From NCBI GenBank assembly GCA_003164815.1, contig PLUF01000065.1, forward strand, positions 1 through 55,535: a stretch of DNA of 55,535 nucleotides. Reading direction: 5' to 3'. The notes under the pieces are model-generated. The model was not told the DNA's origin. It was given only the letters and a program-made list of their open reading frames with translations, and did no database searches. This document shows, one piece after another, positions 1 through 8,711 of this stretch. This DNA comes from Candidatus Gagatemarchaeum stordalenia. GTDB lineage: Archaea; Thermoproteota; Nitrososphaeria; Nitrososphaerales; Gagatemarchaeaceae. The translations under genes and the position numbers were made by a program. The first letter of the stretch is position 1, and each line of letters opens with the position of its first letter.

Positions 1-224
1 CGGCCAGGGCGCCTCATCCCAATCCGCGGCACGACATGTGCTGTCCGATTGCTGTCGAGCCCTCCCGATCAGGCCACGGGCCGCATGCAGCCGGCGCGTG
101 ATGCGACAGAATCAAGCCAAAGTTCGGCACTCGCTTCCTGTGACAAGCCAATCCTGAGGACTATACCTAATAGGTTCGGGGATATACGTAAATGGATTAG
201 CCTACGTAAGCATTTTCGATTACG
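1..224. other. Upstream region of the first operon
   Basis: I see no convincing gene in this stretch. The only reading frame (from about 49) has no family resemblance and runs into the start of the next gene. An A/T-rich element at 180-187 (GGATATAC) lies about 40 bases before the TTG start at 225 and would suit an archaeal box A with a leader of roughly 14 bases. Confidence 0.35.
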
Positions 225-995
225 TTGTCGGAACAGCAAAAAACCGGTAAGATGACAAGACGAGCTGCTCTTGCGGTTGGAGCAGCTGCCGTGGTAGGCC
301 TGGGGGTGGGTATCGCAGGGACTGCACTGGTGCAGAACCAGAAGGTCAACAGCCTGAACTCCACCATCTCGAACCTGAACGCGGCCGTCTCCAGCCTGAA
401 CACAAGCCTAGCGAGCGAGAACACGAGCGTAGCCAGCCTGCAGTCCAATCTATCGACAGCCCAGAGTCAGCTGGCGAGCCAGCCGTTCTTCGTCGATACC
501 GTGAACAAGCAAATCGTGCTCCAAGCGACGGTTAACAACGCGTCGTTCACGGCTACGACGGTCCACAGCATCGTGTGGGACCAGGGAAAGAACGCTAGCA
601 TGGCGATGTTCAACCCCACGTCGACACCCGAGGAACTCTACAACGGCATGGTGGCGCTGGGAGCCGTCCCGGGTAACACCGTCCAGCTGACCTCTGCCAA
701 GGGGACACTGGAGACAGGAACCCCGGTCAACGTCTCTGTCACGTGGGAGGGAGCACCTCAGGTGTACACGCTGCAACAGCTCATGAACGACTACACCGGA
801 GACTTCGTCTTCGGGGGCAACCTCGCGACTAACACCTCGCTAGGCACCGGATGTGAGGTCTGCATCCAGTCCTGCGCGGTGGGAATCGTGAGCAGCGGAA
901 CGATAGGGTGGGAGACCGGAGTGGGATGGACGCTCAACTCCACCTTGGTCCCGAAGGGCCAGGCGGTAACCATCTACCTCAAGCCGCAACTATAA
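225..995 (+). CDS. Exported YdjY-domain protein
   Basis: The 256-residue protein starts at a TTG. Its N-terminus has an RR pair followed by a hydrophobic stretch (residues about 12-36, TRRAALAVG...), resembling a twin-arginine signal or a signal anchor. Residues about 37-85 are an Asn/Ser/Leu-rich coiled coil. The rest resembles the YdjY domain: a GKNA motif, an ELYNGMVALGAVPGN segment and a terminal GTGCEVCIQSCAVG cluster whose three cysteines could bind a cofactor or form disulfides. YdjY proteins occur with ferredoxin-type and membrane redox proteins, and here a CcdA-like protein and an HdrD-like Fe-S protein follow at once. A role as extracytoplasmic redox partner of the operon is inference; the catalytic function is unknown. 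Confidence 0.75.
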   Translation: MSEQQKTGKMTRRAALAVGAAAVVGLGVGIAGTALVQNQKVNSLNSTISNLNAAVSSLNTSLASENTSVASLQSNLSTAQSQLASQPFFVDTVNKQIVLQATVNNASFTATTVHSIVWDQGKNASMAMFNPTSTPEELYNGMVALGAVPGNTVQLTSAKGTLETGTPVNVSVTWEGAPQVYTLQQLMNDYTGDFVFGGNLATNTSLGTGCEVCIQSCAVGIVSSGTIGWETGVGWTLNSTLVPKGQAVTIYLKPQL

Positions 996-1014
996 GAGCT
1001 GAAAGTGAGCCCAT

Positions 1015-1671
1015 GTGGACTATCTGCTGTCCGGAGTCTGGGGAGGCCTGTCGCTGGCGGTCCTCCCCTGTCTCCCTGCCCTGATTGTCTTCAATGTGGC
1101 TGACGACCTGGGGAATAGGAGAATCCTTTCAAGGCTTCTCCTGTTCCCAGCAGGGGTCTTCGGTATCATTATTCTAAGCATCTTGGCGATCGAGGAGTTC
1201 CCGGTCATTCTCCTGTACGCCACTTACCTCGACGTCATCTGGGGGCTGATAGTCGTCTGGCTGGGGTATGCCGTCCTCAGGAAGAGGGGGACCTTCATAA
1301 TCCGCGCCGCGAGGGAGAACTTCCTCGCGTGGTGCTACGGCACGTTCCTGATGGGCATGATCTTCGGCTCCCTCTGGATCAACTACTTCTCAACCTTCGA
1401 CCTTGCGGTCCTGGAGATCTACAACAACATCTACTTCGCCGTGGGCCTCTCGACCACCCTGTCCTACGCCGCCTTGTACGCCCTGGGGCTCGCCCTCTCC
1501 GCAGCAGGCGTCGGGCTCGCCACCTACGTCCTCTCACGCCTGCTCGGTGGGTTCCTGCCTCACCACCGCGCCGCGGTGAAGGCCGTCAGCGGCGGAATCA
1601 TCATGCTCGCAGGAGCTTATCTGATCTACAGTGACGTCTTCTTCGCCCTGAGGTACTCGGGGTACCTCTAG
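1015..1671 (+). CDS. CcdA/DsbD-like polytopic membrane protein
   Basis: A 218-residue protein with about six membrane helices, starting at a GTG 19 bases after the previous stop. The first helix carries a Cys-Pro in the sequence LAVLPCLPAL, reminiscent of CcdA/DsbD proteins that pass thiol electrons across the membrane. The second cysteine normally found in CcdA is not obvious at the matching place, so the family call is tentative and another small transporter fold is possible. Its place between an exported Cys-containing protein and a cytoplasmic CCG-type Fe-S protein fits a transmembrane electron conduit, but this is inference. Confidence 0.6.
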   Translation: MDYLLSGVWGGLSLAVLPCLPALIVFNVADDLGNRRILSRLLLFPAGVFGIIILSILAIEEFPVILLYATYLDVIWGLIVVWLGYAVLRKRGTFIIRAARENFLAWCYGTFLMGMIFGSLWINYFSTFDLAVLEIYNNIYFAVGLSTTLSYAALYALGLALSAAGVGLATYVLSRLLGGFLPHHRAAVKAVSGGIIMLAGAYLIYSDVFFALRYSGYL

Positions 1672-1684
1672 CGAGGCGAGGGAC

Positions 1685-2833
1685 GTGGATTTTGCGATGA
1701 CCCCAACCGGAGCTGAAGTGGCCGAGGAGTTCGAGAGGTGCACGGCGTGCGACGCCTGCCTGAGGAGTTGCCCGGCGTTCGCCGGCATCGACTCGCAGTT
1801 CGTGAAGGAATTGGCGGTCTCCCTCGGCGAGAACCGCATCGACGTGGACGACGCCAGAACCGCCTACAACTGCAACCTCTGCGGCTTCTGTACGACCCAG
1901 TGCCCGTGGCATGTCGACGTCAAGGGGCTGATGGTGGCCGTGAGGAACGCCTACGTCAAGAGCGGCCAGGGCCCGCTCGCGGCTCACACGCCGCTCTACG
2001 TAAACAGGAAGGTGAATTTCTTCAGCCTCCTCGACGGCTCCTCCCACAAGAGGAAGGAGTACCCGGAGCAGGTCGACAAGATCTTCTTCCCGGGGTGCTC
2101 CATGAGGGCCTATCGGCCGGAGGCGGTCGAGAGGGTGGCGCACCTCCTGGGCGACGCCTACGTCATGAGGTACGACTGCTGCGGGAAGCCGCTGAAGATG
2201 ATAGGCGAGACGGACGCCTACGAAGAGCACCACGGCCGGGTCCTTGAGCAGATGAGGAAGCTCAACCCGAGCGAGGTCATCACCTCCTGCCCCAACTGCT
2301 ACTCCATGTTCAAGCCGGACCTCAAGTTCGCCAAGCTCAAGTTCGCCGCGGAAGCGCTCCTGGAGGAGGTAGATCCCTCGCAGGTGCCGCTGAGGAACGA
2401 CCTGGGCACAATCGCCATCCACGACTCGTGCCCTTACAGGGAGAACACCGAGCTGATCGAGCTCTCGAGGAAGTTCGTCAGCACATACTACCCGGGCGAG
2501 AAGGTCGAGATGAAGCACTCAAAGACCAGGACCCTGTGCTGCGGCGCAGGCGGCGCGGTCAGCTACGCCAACGAGGGGTTGGCGAAGAGCGCCGCACTGA
2601 CGAGGCTGGGAGAGGCGAAAGCGGAGGGCGCTGACACGGTCATCACGTTCTGCAACTCATGCGGCGTCCAGTTCGGCTCGTCCAGCATGCGGACCGGGGT
2701 GAAGGTGGTCCACGCGTTCGACCTCCTGTCCCCCTCCATACCCGACTACGGCAAGATGTACGACAGGAGCAAGAGCGTTTTCAGCGGAGTCTGCCTCCTG
2801 CAGAACCTGGCGAGGTTGGCGGTTCAAGTATGA
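1685..2833 (+). CDS. HdrD/GlpC-like iron-sulfur protein with two CCG domains
   Basis: 382 residues from a GTG; an ATG four codons later is an alternative. Two ferredoxin-type [4Fe-4S] motifs lie near residues 18-30 (CTACDACLRSC) and 62-74 (CNLCGFCTTQC). Two cysteine-rich CCG domains follow: one with FFPGCS ... CCGKPL (about 137-172) and one with DSCPYRE ... LCCGAGG ... CNSCG (about 248-330). This is the layout of HdrD, GlpC and lactate-utilisation LudE-type electron-transfer subunits; CCG domains in this family bind special [4Fe-4S] clusters that reduce disulfides or quinones. No HdrE or flavoprotein partner is nearby. The stop overlaps the start of the radical SAM fusion (ATGA), so the two are translationally coupled. 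Supplying electrons to that enzyme is inference. Confidence 0.85.
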   Translation: MDFAMTPTGAEVAEEFERCTACDACLRSCPAFAGIDSQFVKELAVSLGENRIDVDDARTAYNCNLCGFCTTQCPWHVDVKGLMVAVRNAYVKSGQGPLAAHTPLYVNRKVNFFSLLDGSSHKRKEYPEQVDKIFFPGCSMRAYRPEAVERVAHLLGDAYVMRYDCCGKPLKMIGETDAYEEHHGRVLEQMRKLNPSEVITSCPNCYSMFKPDLKFAKLKFAAEALLEEVDPSQVPLRNDLGTIAIHDSCPYRENTELIELSRKFVSTYYPGEKVEMKHSKTRTLCCGAGGAVSYANEGLAKSAALTRLGEAKAEGADTVITFCNSCGVQFGSSSMRTGVKVVHAFDLLSPSIPDYGKMYDRSKSVFSGVCLLQNLARLAVQV

Positions 2834-5004
2834 CATCCATGGTCACGGAAACCCGGTCCGAGCGGAGGACGCTCGCGGCCACGAAGAGCGTCTGTCCGGT
2901 CTGCCTCTCGGTGCTCGCCGCCGTGGTCGTCGAGGAGTCAGGCAAGGTCTTCCTGGACAAGTCCTGCAAGGAGCACGGGGCGTTCAGAGCCCTCGTCTGG
3001 AGCGACAGCGCGATGTACTCCGCGTTCGAGAACACCTTCCCAAAGGAGGAGAAGCTCCCCATGACGAACGCATGTCCGCTGGACTGCGGCCTCTGCGCCT
3101 CTCACGAGGAGGGGACCTGCGTCGCCATAGTCGAGGTGACCAGCAGGTGCAACCTGAGCTGCGGCGTCTGCTTCGCGAGCACCGCGGGCGCCCGGGGCAG
3201 CGATGACCCGAGTCTCGAGACCATAGCCGATGAGTTCGCGACGATAATTCGGAACGGCGGGGCCGCCCGCCCCGTCCAGCTCTCGGGAGGGGAACCCACT
3301 ATCAGGAGGGACCTTGCCCAGGTGGTGAGGATGGGGAGGGAGATGGGGCTCAAGCACATCGAGGTCAACACCAACGGCGTGCTCCTGGGCGCCAGGGCCG
3401 GGTTCGCAAAGGAGCTGGCCGACGCCGGCGTTAGCGCGGTCTATCTGCAGTTCGACGGCTTCAACGACGACGTCTACCAGATCATGAGGGGCAGGAAGCT
3501 GCTCGCCCTCAAGATGAGGGCGATCGAGAACTGCAGAGAGAGCAAGCTGGCGGTGGTCCTCGTCCCCACAATCGTCAAGGGCGTCAACGATGATCAGCTG
3601 GGGGAGATAGTCCGCTTCGCGGCGCGGGAGCCGATAGTGAAGGGGGTGAACATCCAGCCCGCGACCTTCCTCGGCAGGTTCCCCTCGGACCTTCAGAACA
3701 CGACGGAGAGGACCACGATCCCCGACGTGGTCAAGGCGATAGAAGCACAGACGGACGGGGAGGTAATGGCCTCGGACTTCTTCCCGATCCCCTCGCTGCA
3801 CCACTCCTGCTCGGCGGTGACTATCGCACTTGCCGGGGAGGAGGGACTAGTCCCCCTCCCGAGGCTGGTCAACGTGATGGAGGCGGTCGGGCGAGTCGAG
3901 AACCTCCACTGCGCGGTCACCAAGGCCATCCCGCTGATCTGGAACGTGTCGAACGAGAGGGCTTCATTCGAGAGGCTGAGGAGGTACCTCGCCAAGATTG
4001 GCGTGGAGATCGAGGGCGCGGAATCGAAGAAGATACTCTCAATCTCCATGATGGCGTTCCAGGACTGCTGGACGCTGGACTGCGACCGGATGCAGAGCTG
4101 CCGCGTCCACGTTGTGAGGCCCAACGGCCGCGTTGTCCCGTTCTGCGCTTACTACCTCACGAGCGCGGACGGGAGGCGCCTCTACGGCCCATCCCAGGAG
4201 GCCCTGGAGTCCAAGGGGATGGACGAAGAGCTGGTCATCAGGAAGGCGGTCAGGGACAGGTACTCGAGGCTGGCGACCTCCTCACGCTCGGACTGCTGCG
4301 GAGGAGGGGACGGCTGCTGCGACGGCTCGGAGCCGATATCCCTAGGCGACGCGGGCCCGGCCGAGGCCTCCTCAGTTAGGGCCGGGTGCGGCTCCCCTCT
4401 CCAGCTGGTGAGCCCACTTAGGGGCGACACGGTGCTCGACCTCGGAAGCGGCGGCGGGGGCGACATCTTCAGGGCATCGCGGCTGGTCGGCGGGGACGGG
4501 AGGGCCATAGGCGTAGACGCAACGCCCGAGATGGTCTGGAGGGCGAGGGAGACCAAGTCCAAGTACGGCACGAAGTATGGAAACGTGGAGTTCAGGCTCG
4601 GGGAGATCGAGCGCCTCCCGGTCGCCTCAGCCAGTGTGGACTACGTGATATCGAACTGCGTGATCAACCTCTCGCCGGACAAGCCGGCCGTCCTGAGGGA
4701 GGCGTTCCGCGTCCTGAAGGAAGGCGGGACGTTCGCCGTCGCCGACGTCACCCTCCAGAAGGAGATCCCGGCAGGCGCCCGCAGCGACATGGAGGCCTGG
4801 TCTGCGTGCCTCGTGGGGGCCGTGACGGACTCGGAGTACGAGAGGCTTCTCAGAGGCGCGGGGTTCCAGGACGTGAGAATCGAGCACGTCTCGGACTCGA
4901 ACATAGGGAGGTTCCGGTACGCCTACTTCAGCTCGCACATCATGGCGAGGAAACCCCTCGGGCCCCCTGGGCCTTCGCCGAACACGGCAGGCCTAGGTGT
5001 CTAG
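2830..5004 (+). CDS. Tes-like radical SAM enzyme fused to an ArsM-type methyltransferase
   Basis: 724 residues; ATG 2830 overlaps the previous stop, and the longer open frame upstream is spurious. The first part resembles tetraether lipid synthase (Tes, MJ0619 family): a rubredoxin-like head (C22, C25, C46), an extra cluster (C82, C86, C89, C97), the radical SAM motif CX3CX2C at 107-114 with a GGEPT motif, and a C-terminal cluster near 413-440. From about residue 487 it becomes an arsenite S-adenosylmethionine methyltransferase: CCGGGDGCC, GCGSP (about 519), SAM motif LDLGSGGGGD (about 536), SNCVINLSPDK (about 608) and ACLVGAV (about 658), which retain the cysteines used by ArsM to bind As(III). 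The Tes family joins unactivated lipid carbons, and ArsM methylates trivalent arsenic. A fusion suggests a lipid-like or other carbon substrate joined to methylated arsenic, but that is a hypothesis. Confidence 0.85.
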   Translation: MTSMVTETRSERRTLAATKSVCPVCLSVLAAVVVEESGKVFLDKSCKEHGAFRALVWSDSAMYSAFENTFPKEEKLPMTNACPLDCGLCASHEEGTCVAIVEVTSRCNLSCGVCFASTAGARGSDDPSLETIADEFATIIRNGGAARPVQLSGGEPTIRRDLAQVVRMGREMGLKHIEVNTNGVLLGARAGFAKELADAGVSAVYLQFDGFNDDVYQIMRGRKLLALKMRAIENCRESKLAVVLVPTIVKGVNDDQLGEIVRFAAREPIVKGVNIQPATFLGRFPSDLQNTTERTTIPDVVKAIEAQTDGEVMASDFFPIPSLHHSCSAVTIALAGEEGLVPLPRLVNVMEAVGRVENLHCAVTKAIPLIWNVSNERASFERLRRYLAKIGVEIEGAESKKILSISMMAFQDCWTLDCDRMQSCRVHVVRPNGRVVPFCAYYLTSADGRRLYGPSQEALESKGMDEELVIRKAVRDRYSRLATSSRSDCCGGGDGCCDGSEPISLGDAGPAEASSVRAGCGSPLQLVSPLRGDTVLDLGSGGGGDIFRASRLVGGDGRAIGVDATPEMVWRARETKSKYGTKYGNVEFRLGEIERLPVASASVDYVISNCVINLSPDKPAVLREAFRVLKEGGTFAVADVTLQKEIPAGARSDMEAWSACLVGAVTDSEYERLLRGAGFQDVRIEHVSDSNIGRFRYAYFSSHIMARKPLGPPGPSPNTAGLGV

Positions 5005-6255
5005 GTTGCTCACCAAGTACTCCTTTGATGGCCGCGAGATCGACTCCCTCGACCTAAAGTCTCTGATCGTCACGCGCGGCGTGAGGGTGAGCGACAGGGT
5101 CTACAGGGCGTTCGGCGAGAGCAGCAGGATAGACCCTGATCCGCTGACCTGCAACTGCCTAATCCTCCCCGACGGCACGGTCGCGCAACTGACAGACATC
5201 TCCCTCCACCTTAGGTACCTCAGCCACGCCATGTCCCTCGAATCGCTCCGGAAGCTGGGCACCTTCTTCCAGGGCTTGAAGCCCTTCTCGCTGGGGTTGT
5301 CCTCCTCGGGGAGGGCGGTTCTGTCCTACGACGGAGAGCCGATAACGGAGGTAGGTTTTCCGGAGAAGTCGCGCTTCTACGAACAGGAGACATCCAGCGG
5401 CCTTCCTTTCCTGGGGAACGCGGTCCTCCAGGGGGTGGACACGCTCACCTTCCAGAGCCTCTGGCCCTGCGCGCTGGCCAGGGCGGGCCTGGCCTGCCAG
5501 TTCTGCTACACGGGCGGGATCTCCGAACAGCTGGCGAGGAAGCACAAGCTGGAGCCCGCGATCCCGACCCCGAGGGACGTGGCCGAGATTGTGGACTACG
5601 CCGTCAACAAGGAGCAGGCGGTGGATCACATCCAGATCACCGGAGGGTCGACCATGAACCCTCAGGCAGAGTGCCAGACCATAGGACGGATGCTGAGGGA
5701 AATCGATTCGGTCGCAGGTCTGGGGAATCTGAGGGGCGAGGTCATCGTCTTCACGACGCCTCCCTCCGACCCGAGGAGCATCGACCAGGTCTTCTACGCC
5801 GGAGCGGACAGGGTAGCCTGCAGCTTGGAGGTCTGGGACGAGGAGCTAGCCAAGGTCATAACCCCGGGGAGGGTGAGATTCACAACCCGCCAGAGGCACT
5901 TCGACACGCTCAGGTACATCGCCAGGGAGTACGGCCCGAACGCCGCTTGCAGCACCTTCGTGGTCGGGCTGGAGCCCGTGGAGAGCTTCCTCCAGGGGGC
6001 GAGGGAGCTCGCCAAGGACGGCATCGTGGCCATGGCCTCGCTCTGGGTGCCCTTTGGGAGGCCGGTGATGGGCAGCGCCAAAGCTCCCGGGCTCGAGTAC
6101 TATCAGAGGGTGAAGCACGGGCTCGCCGCGATCTACCAGGAGTTCGGCATCGTCCCTCCGGGGGAGCGGGGTTCAACGTCTGCATATGCAAGGACATCTG
6201 TCTGCACAAGGAGGAGCCGATCGATCTCGTGGCGCCCAGCGTGAGGTCCCGGTGA
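4997..6255 (+). CDS. Radical SAM protein with a non-canonical CX8CX2C motif, frameshifted near its C-terminus
   Basis: The GTG start overlaps the previous stop by 8 bases. About 390 residues follow with a radical-SAM-like core: cysteines C158, C167 and C170 (CX8CX2C, not the usual CX3CX2C) followed by YTGG, an ITGGSTMNP segment and a C-terminal beta/alpha barrel half. As written the frame ends at 6244 with an Arg/Ser-rich tail that looks out of frame. In the frame that ends at 6255 the same bases read GFNVCICKDICLH, a Cys-rich motif of the kind expected here. One extra G in the G5 run at about 6165-6169 would join the two, so this is either a sequencing error or a real -1 shift. It is coupled to the Tes/ArsM fusion, so a shared pathway is likely; the reaction is unknown. 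Confidence 0.7.
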
Positions 6256-6263
6256 GCCGATAG

Positions 6264-6503
6264 TTGGCCCGCAGGGATTCCTGGAAGAAGTGGAGTGGAC
6301 TGGGGCTGATAGGGCTCTCGGGCGTCTGGTTCGCTCTGATCTTTCTCGTCCAATTCGCCGGGCTCGGGCTCGCGGCCAGGGCGCTCCTCTCCACGACATT
6401 CCTGCTCCTGATGGAGGGGACCTTCTACGTCGGCATCTTCCCTCTGGGGAAGCAGGTCATGTCGACGTACTGGCGCTCGATTAGGTTGAAGCTAGGATTC
6501 TGA
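6264..6503 (+). CDS. Small two-helix membrane protein
   Basis: 79 residues from a TTG, 8 bases after the frameshift-corrected end of the radical SAM gene. Two hydrophobic helices (about residues 12-34 and 37-58) are flanked by basic residues. I do not recognise a family. Close spacing puts it in the same operon, where it could anchor or recruit one of the enzymes. Confidence 0.5.
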   Translation: MARRDSWKKWSGLGLIGLSGVWFALIFLVQFAGLGLAARALLSTTFLLLMEGTFYVGIFPLGKQVMSTYWRSIRLKLGF

Positions 6504-6613
6504 TCGAGCCTGGACCGTGGCCGAGATGGAACTTCGAGAACCGCTCTCTTCCGGACCGCTCCTCCGGATAGAAGGCGCGGCGAACGGCGGCGCAGGGGAG
6601 CGCAGGCGTAGCC

Positions 6614-7339
6614 ATGAAAACTGATGCCGTAGGGGATCCGACAGAGGACCTCCGAGACAAGGCGGCCATAAGAGAGGGATACGACTCGTACGTTAGCAAG
6701 TTCTTCGACCTCCTCGCCCTCTACATCTTGGGCCCCACGACCATGAAATCGCACAGAACCCTCCTGGCCTCTCTCAGCGGCGGGCGACATCCGGAGGTCT
6801 TGGACGTCGGATGCGGGACCGGGACCCTGCTGAGGATCATGGCGCAGGATGGGCAGGCCGACTACCTGGTGGGCTTGGACATCTCACGGAACATGCTCAA
6901 GGCGGCGAAGTCAAAGCTGGACCGGTCCGGACTGGGGGAGAGGACAGACCTGGTCCTAGGTGACGCCGAGAGACTTCCGTTCAGGGACTCCTGCTTCTCC
7001 GCTGTTACGTGTACGGGGGTGCTGCGTTTCTTACCAGACCCACCGGCCGCGTTCCAAGAGGACTACCGGACCCTGCGCCCTGGAGGCCGCCTCGCGTTGA
7101 GGGAGATGGCCGGGCCACACATGGTCAGGAAGATCAGGCACATGCCACTCCCGTCGAAGAGGAGCTTCGTGGTCTGGAGGCTGTGGCCCAAGAGCCTCAT
7201 ACAGAGGATGCTCGGCGAGGCGGGGTTCATCGGGGTCACGATATTCGGAAACGAGGTAATCCCCCACCTGGCTCTGGTGATGAGCCCGCCGGTGCGGCAG
7301 TACGTCTTCACGGGAGCCCAGAAGCCTGCAACTCCCTGA
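6614..7339 (+). CDS. Class I SAM-dependent methyltransferase
   Basis: 241 residues. Motif I VLDVGCGTGT lies at about residues 61-70, followed by the acidic GLDIS loop, LGDAERLPF and a post-motif LRPGGRLALREM, the pattern of UbiE/Coq5-like small-molecule methyltransferases. The first 40 residues hold a short YDSYVSKFFDLLAL helix typical of that group. The substrate cannot be read from sequence. It is 110 bases downstream of the radical SAM operon on the same strand, so it may belong to it or have its own promoter. Confidence 0.75.
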   Translation: MKTDAVGDPTEDLRDKAAIREGYDSYVSKFFDLLALYILGPTTMKSHRTLLASLSGGRHPEVLDVGCGTGTLLRIMAQDGQADYLVGLDISRNMLKAAKSKLDRSGLGERTDLVLGDAERLPFRDSCFSAVTCTGVLRFLPDPPAAFQEDYRTLRPGGRLALREMAGPHMVRKIRHMPLPSKRSFVVWRLWPKSLIQRMLGEAGFIGVTIFGNEVIPHLALVMSPPVRQYVFTGAQKPATP

Positions 7340-7478
7340 AGAGTTGGGTAGGGACGGCTCGGGGAGGAAGCCAGGAACGGCTTCAGGGGGCGCATGCTTC
7401 CCCGGAGTGACATGGTGGTCTGGGTTCATCGCCCAATCCTGGCAGGAGTTTTCTTCGGAATGTACCTCGCGCCCCATG

Positions 7479-7484
7479 TTTATA
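7479..7484 (+). promoter_or_regulatory. Box A (TATA) for the VOC protein
   Basis: TTTATA centred about 29 bases before the ATG at 7511. This spacing is that of an archaeal leaderless transcript and supports choosing 7511 over the longer frame that opens at 7394. Confidence 0.55.
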
Positions 7485-7510
7485 CGCCGGAACGTGGAAT
7501 CATTCACCCG

Positions 7511-7855
7511 ATGATCTCCGGAGCTCACATAATCATCTTCAGCAAGAACGCCCAGGCCGACCGAGAGTTCTTCCGCAAGGTCCTGAAGTTCCCTCATGCC
7601 GATGCAGGCGACGGCTGGCTAATCTTCGCGTTGCCGCCGGCCGAGCTTGCAATCCACCCTGCAGAAGAGAATGGGTCCCACGAGCTCTACCTGTTGTGTG
7701 ATGACCTCAAGTCGACGGTCAAGGCCCTCAAACAGAAGAAAGTCCGGTGTTCTGCTTCGGTCGAGCACGAATGGGGGACGATAGTCATGGTCAAACTTCC
7801 GGGCGGAGGAAAGCTCGGTCTCTATCAGCCGAAGCACGCTCTGGCGCCCCGGTAG
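7511..7855 (+). CDS. VOC (glyoxalase/bleomycin-resistance fold) family protein
   Basis: 114 residues starting ISGAHIIIFSKNAQADREFF, the usual beginning of a VOC domain, then a second beta-alpha half ending GGGKLGLYQPKH. The fold supports metal-dependent isomerases, dioxygenases or simple binding proteins. A possible ligand set (His in the first strand, Glu in the second half) is visible but the substrate is not. The longer frame from 7394 is rejected because a box A lies inside it at the right distance for a start at 7511. Confidence 0.7.
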   Translation: MISGAHIIIFSKNAQADREFFRKVLKFPHADAGDGWLIFALPPAELAIHPAEENGSHELYLLCDDLKSTVKALKQKKVRCSASVEHEWGTIVMVKLPGGGKLGLYQPKHALAPR

Positions 7856-7991
7856 TAACCCCGAAACATTCAGTCTCGCATCAATTCTGACTACCTTCCT
7901 CGATCGTCCTCTGATCGCCAGGACGCTGTTCCACTGAGAGAAGCTTCGTCCGAAAGCCCGGCTTCAAACCTTTTAAGCCGCAGAACCCCTA

Positions 7992-8411
7992 ATGAGACAG
8001 TTGAGTTCAGAGTCTGGAAGCGGGACGAGCACCAGGGTCGAGAAGGTGTTCGAGGATTTCAACAAGTCTTGGATGACCTACTGGGACGCTTACGTGGACC
8101 TGCAGAACCAGCTCTATGAGAGCATCAAGACGGCCAGGGAGGTTTCATGGCTCGCCGCCACGGACACGACCAAGATGAGCGCGATCAACTCCGTCCAGAG
8201 AGAGCTCTTCTCGACGATGCCCCGCAGGATGGACTACATGCCGCTCGGACAGATCAGCCGAGACCTCGACAGCGCGGTCAGCAAGCTAGAGGAGCTCGAG
8301 AACGCCCTCTCGGTCGAGAAGGAGAAGTGCAAGCGCCTTGAGGAGGCGACCGACGTGCTGCAGGAGAGGGCGAGGAAGACGAAGGAAGAGTTGCTCGCTT
8401 CGAAGAAGTAA
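7992..8411 (+). CDS. Coiled-coil protein of unknown function
   Basis: 139 residues, mostly helical. An amphipathic region with several Trp and Tyr (about 20-55) is followed by heptad-like SKLEELENALSVEKEKCKRL near the C-terminus. The overall look is phasin-like, but there is no polyhydroxyalkanoate gene in the window to support that. TTTTAAG at 7971-7977 is 15-21 bases before the ATG, compatible with a very short leader. Confidence 0.55.
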   Translation: MRQLSSESGSGTSTRVEKVFEDFNKSWMTYWDAYVDLQNQLYESIKTAREVSWLAATDTTKMSAINSVQRELFSTMPRRMDYMPLGQISRDLDSAVSKLEELENALSVEKEKCKRLEEATDVLQERARKTKEELLASKK

Positions 8412-8432
8412 TTCCCGCAGTTCTTGCGCGGA

Positions 8433-8711
8433 CTAGGGTAGTCCGAGCTCGCCGATGTCGATTAGGACTTCCCTCTCGTTCTCCCCCGTTATCAGGCCCA
8501 GCTCGCGCATGAGGTCCTCGACCTGCTGCCGCGTCATCCCGTCGAGTCGCTCGAAGTGGGTGGATGAGGGGTCGACTCCGTTCTCCCGTGCGAGATCGAG
8601 TGAGTACTTCTCAAAGGCCTCGGGCGTCGTCCCGACCAGCTTGAACAGCACGAACTCCGTCGGGAAGTCCTTGTAGCACAGGTAGACCGGCGCAGCGCCT
8701 CCCTCAGCCAT
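8433..8711 (-). CDS. Conserved small protein of unknown function
   Basis: 92 residues. Its start overlaps the stop of the acyl-CoA dehydrogenase by 8 bases, making it the last gene of the mutase operon. The sequence is acidic, without signal or membrane segments, and has a short helix-turn stretch RLDGMTRQQVEDLMRELG. I do not recognise a family; the coupling suggests a role with the dehydrogenase or mutase. Confidence 0.55.
   Translation of the reverse strand: MAEGGAAPVYLCYKDFPTEFVLFKLVGTTPEAFEKYSLDLARENGVDPSSTHFERLDGMTRQQVEDLMRELGLITGENEREVLIDIGELGLP

Noticed and set aside
2659-2829. Upstream extension of the radical SAM fusion
   Set aside because: The bases are coding in the HdrD-like frame; the ATGA overlap at 2830 is the natural start.
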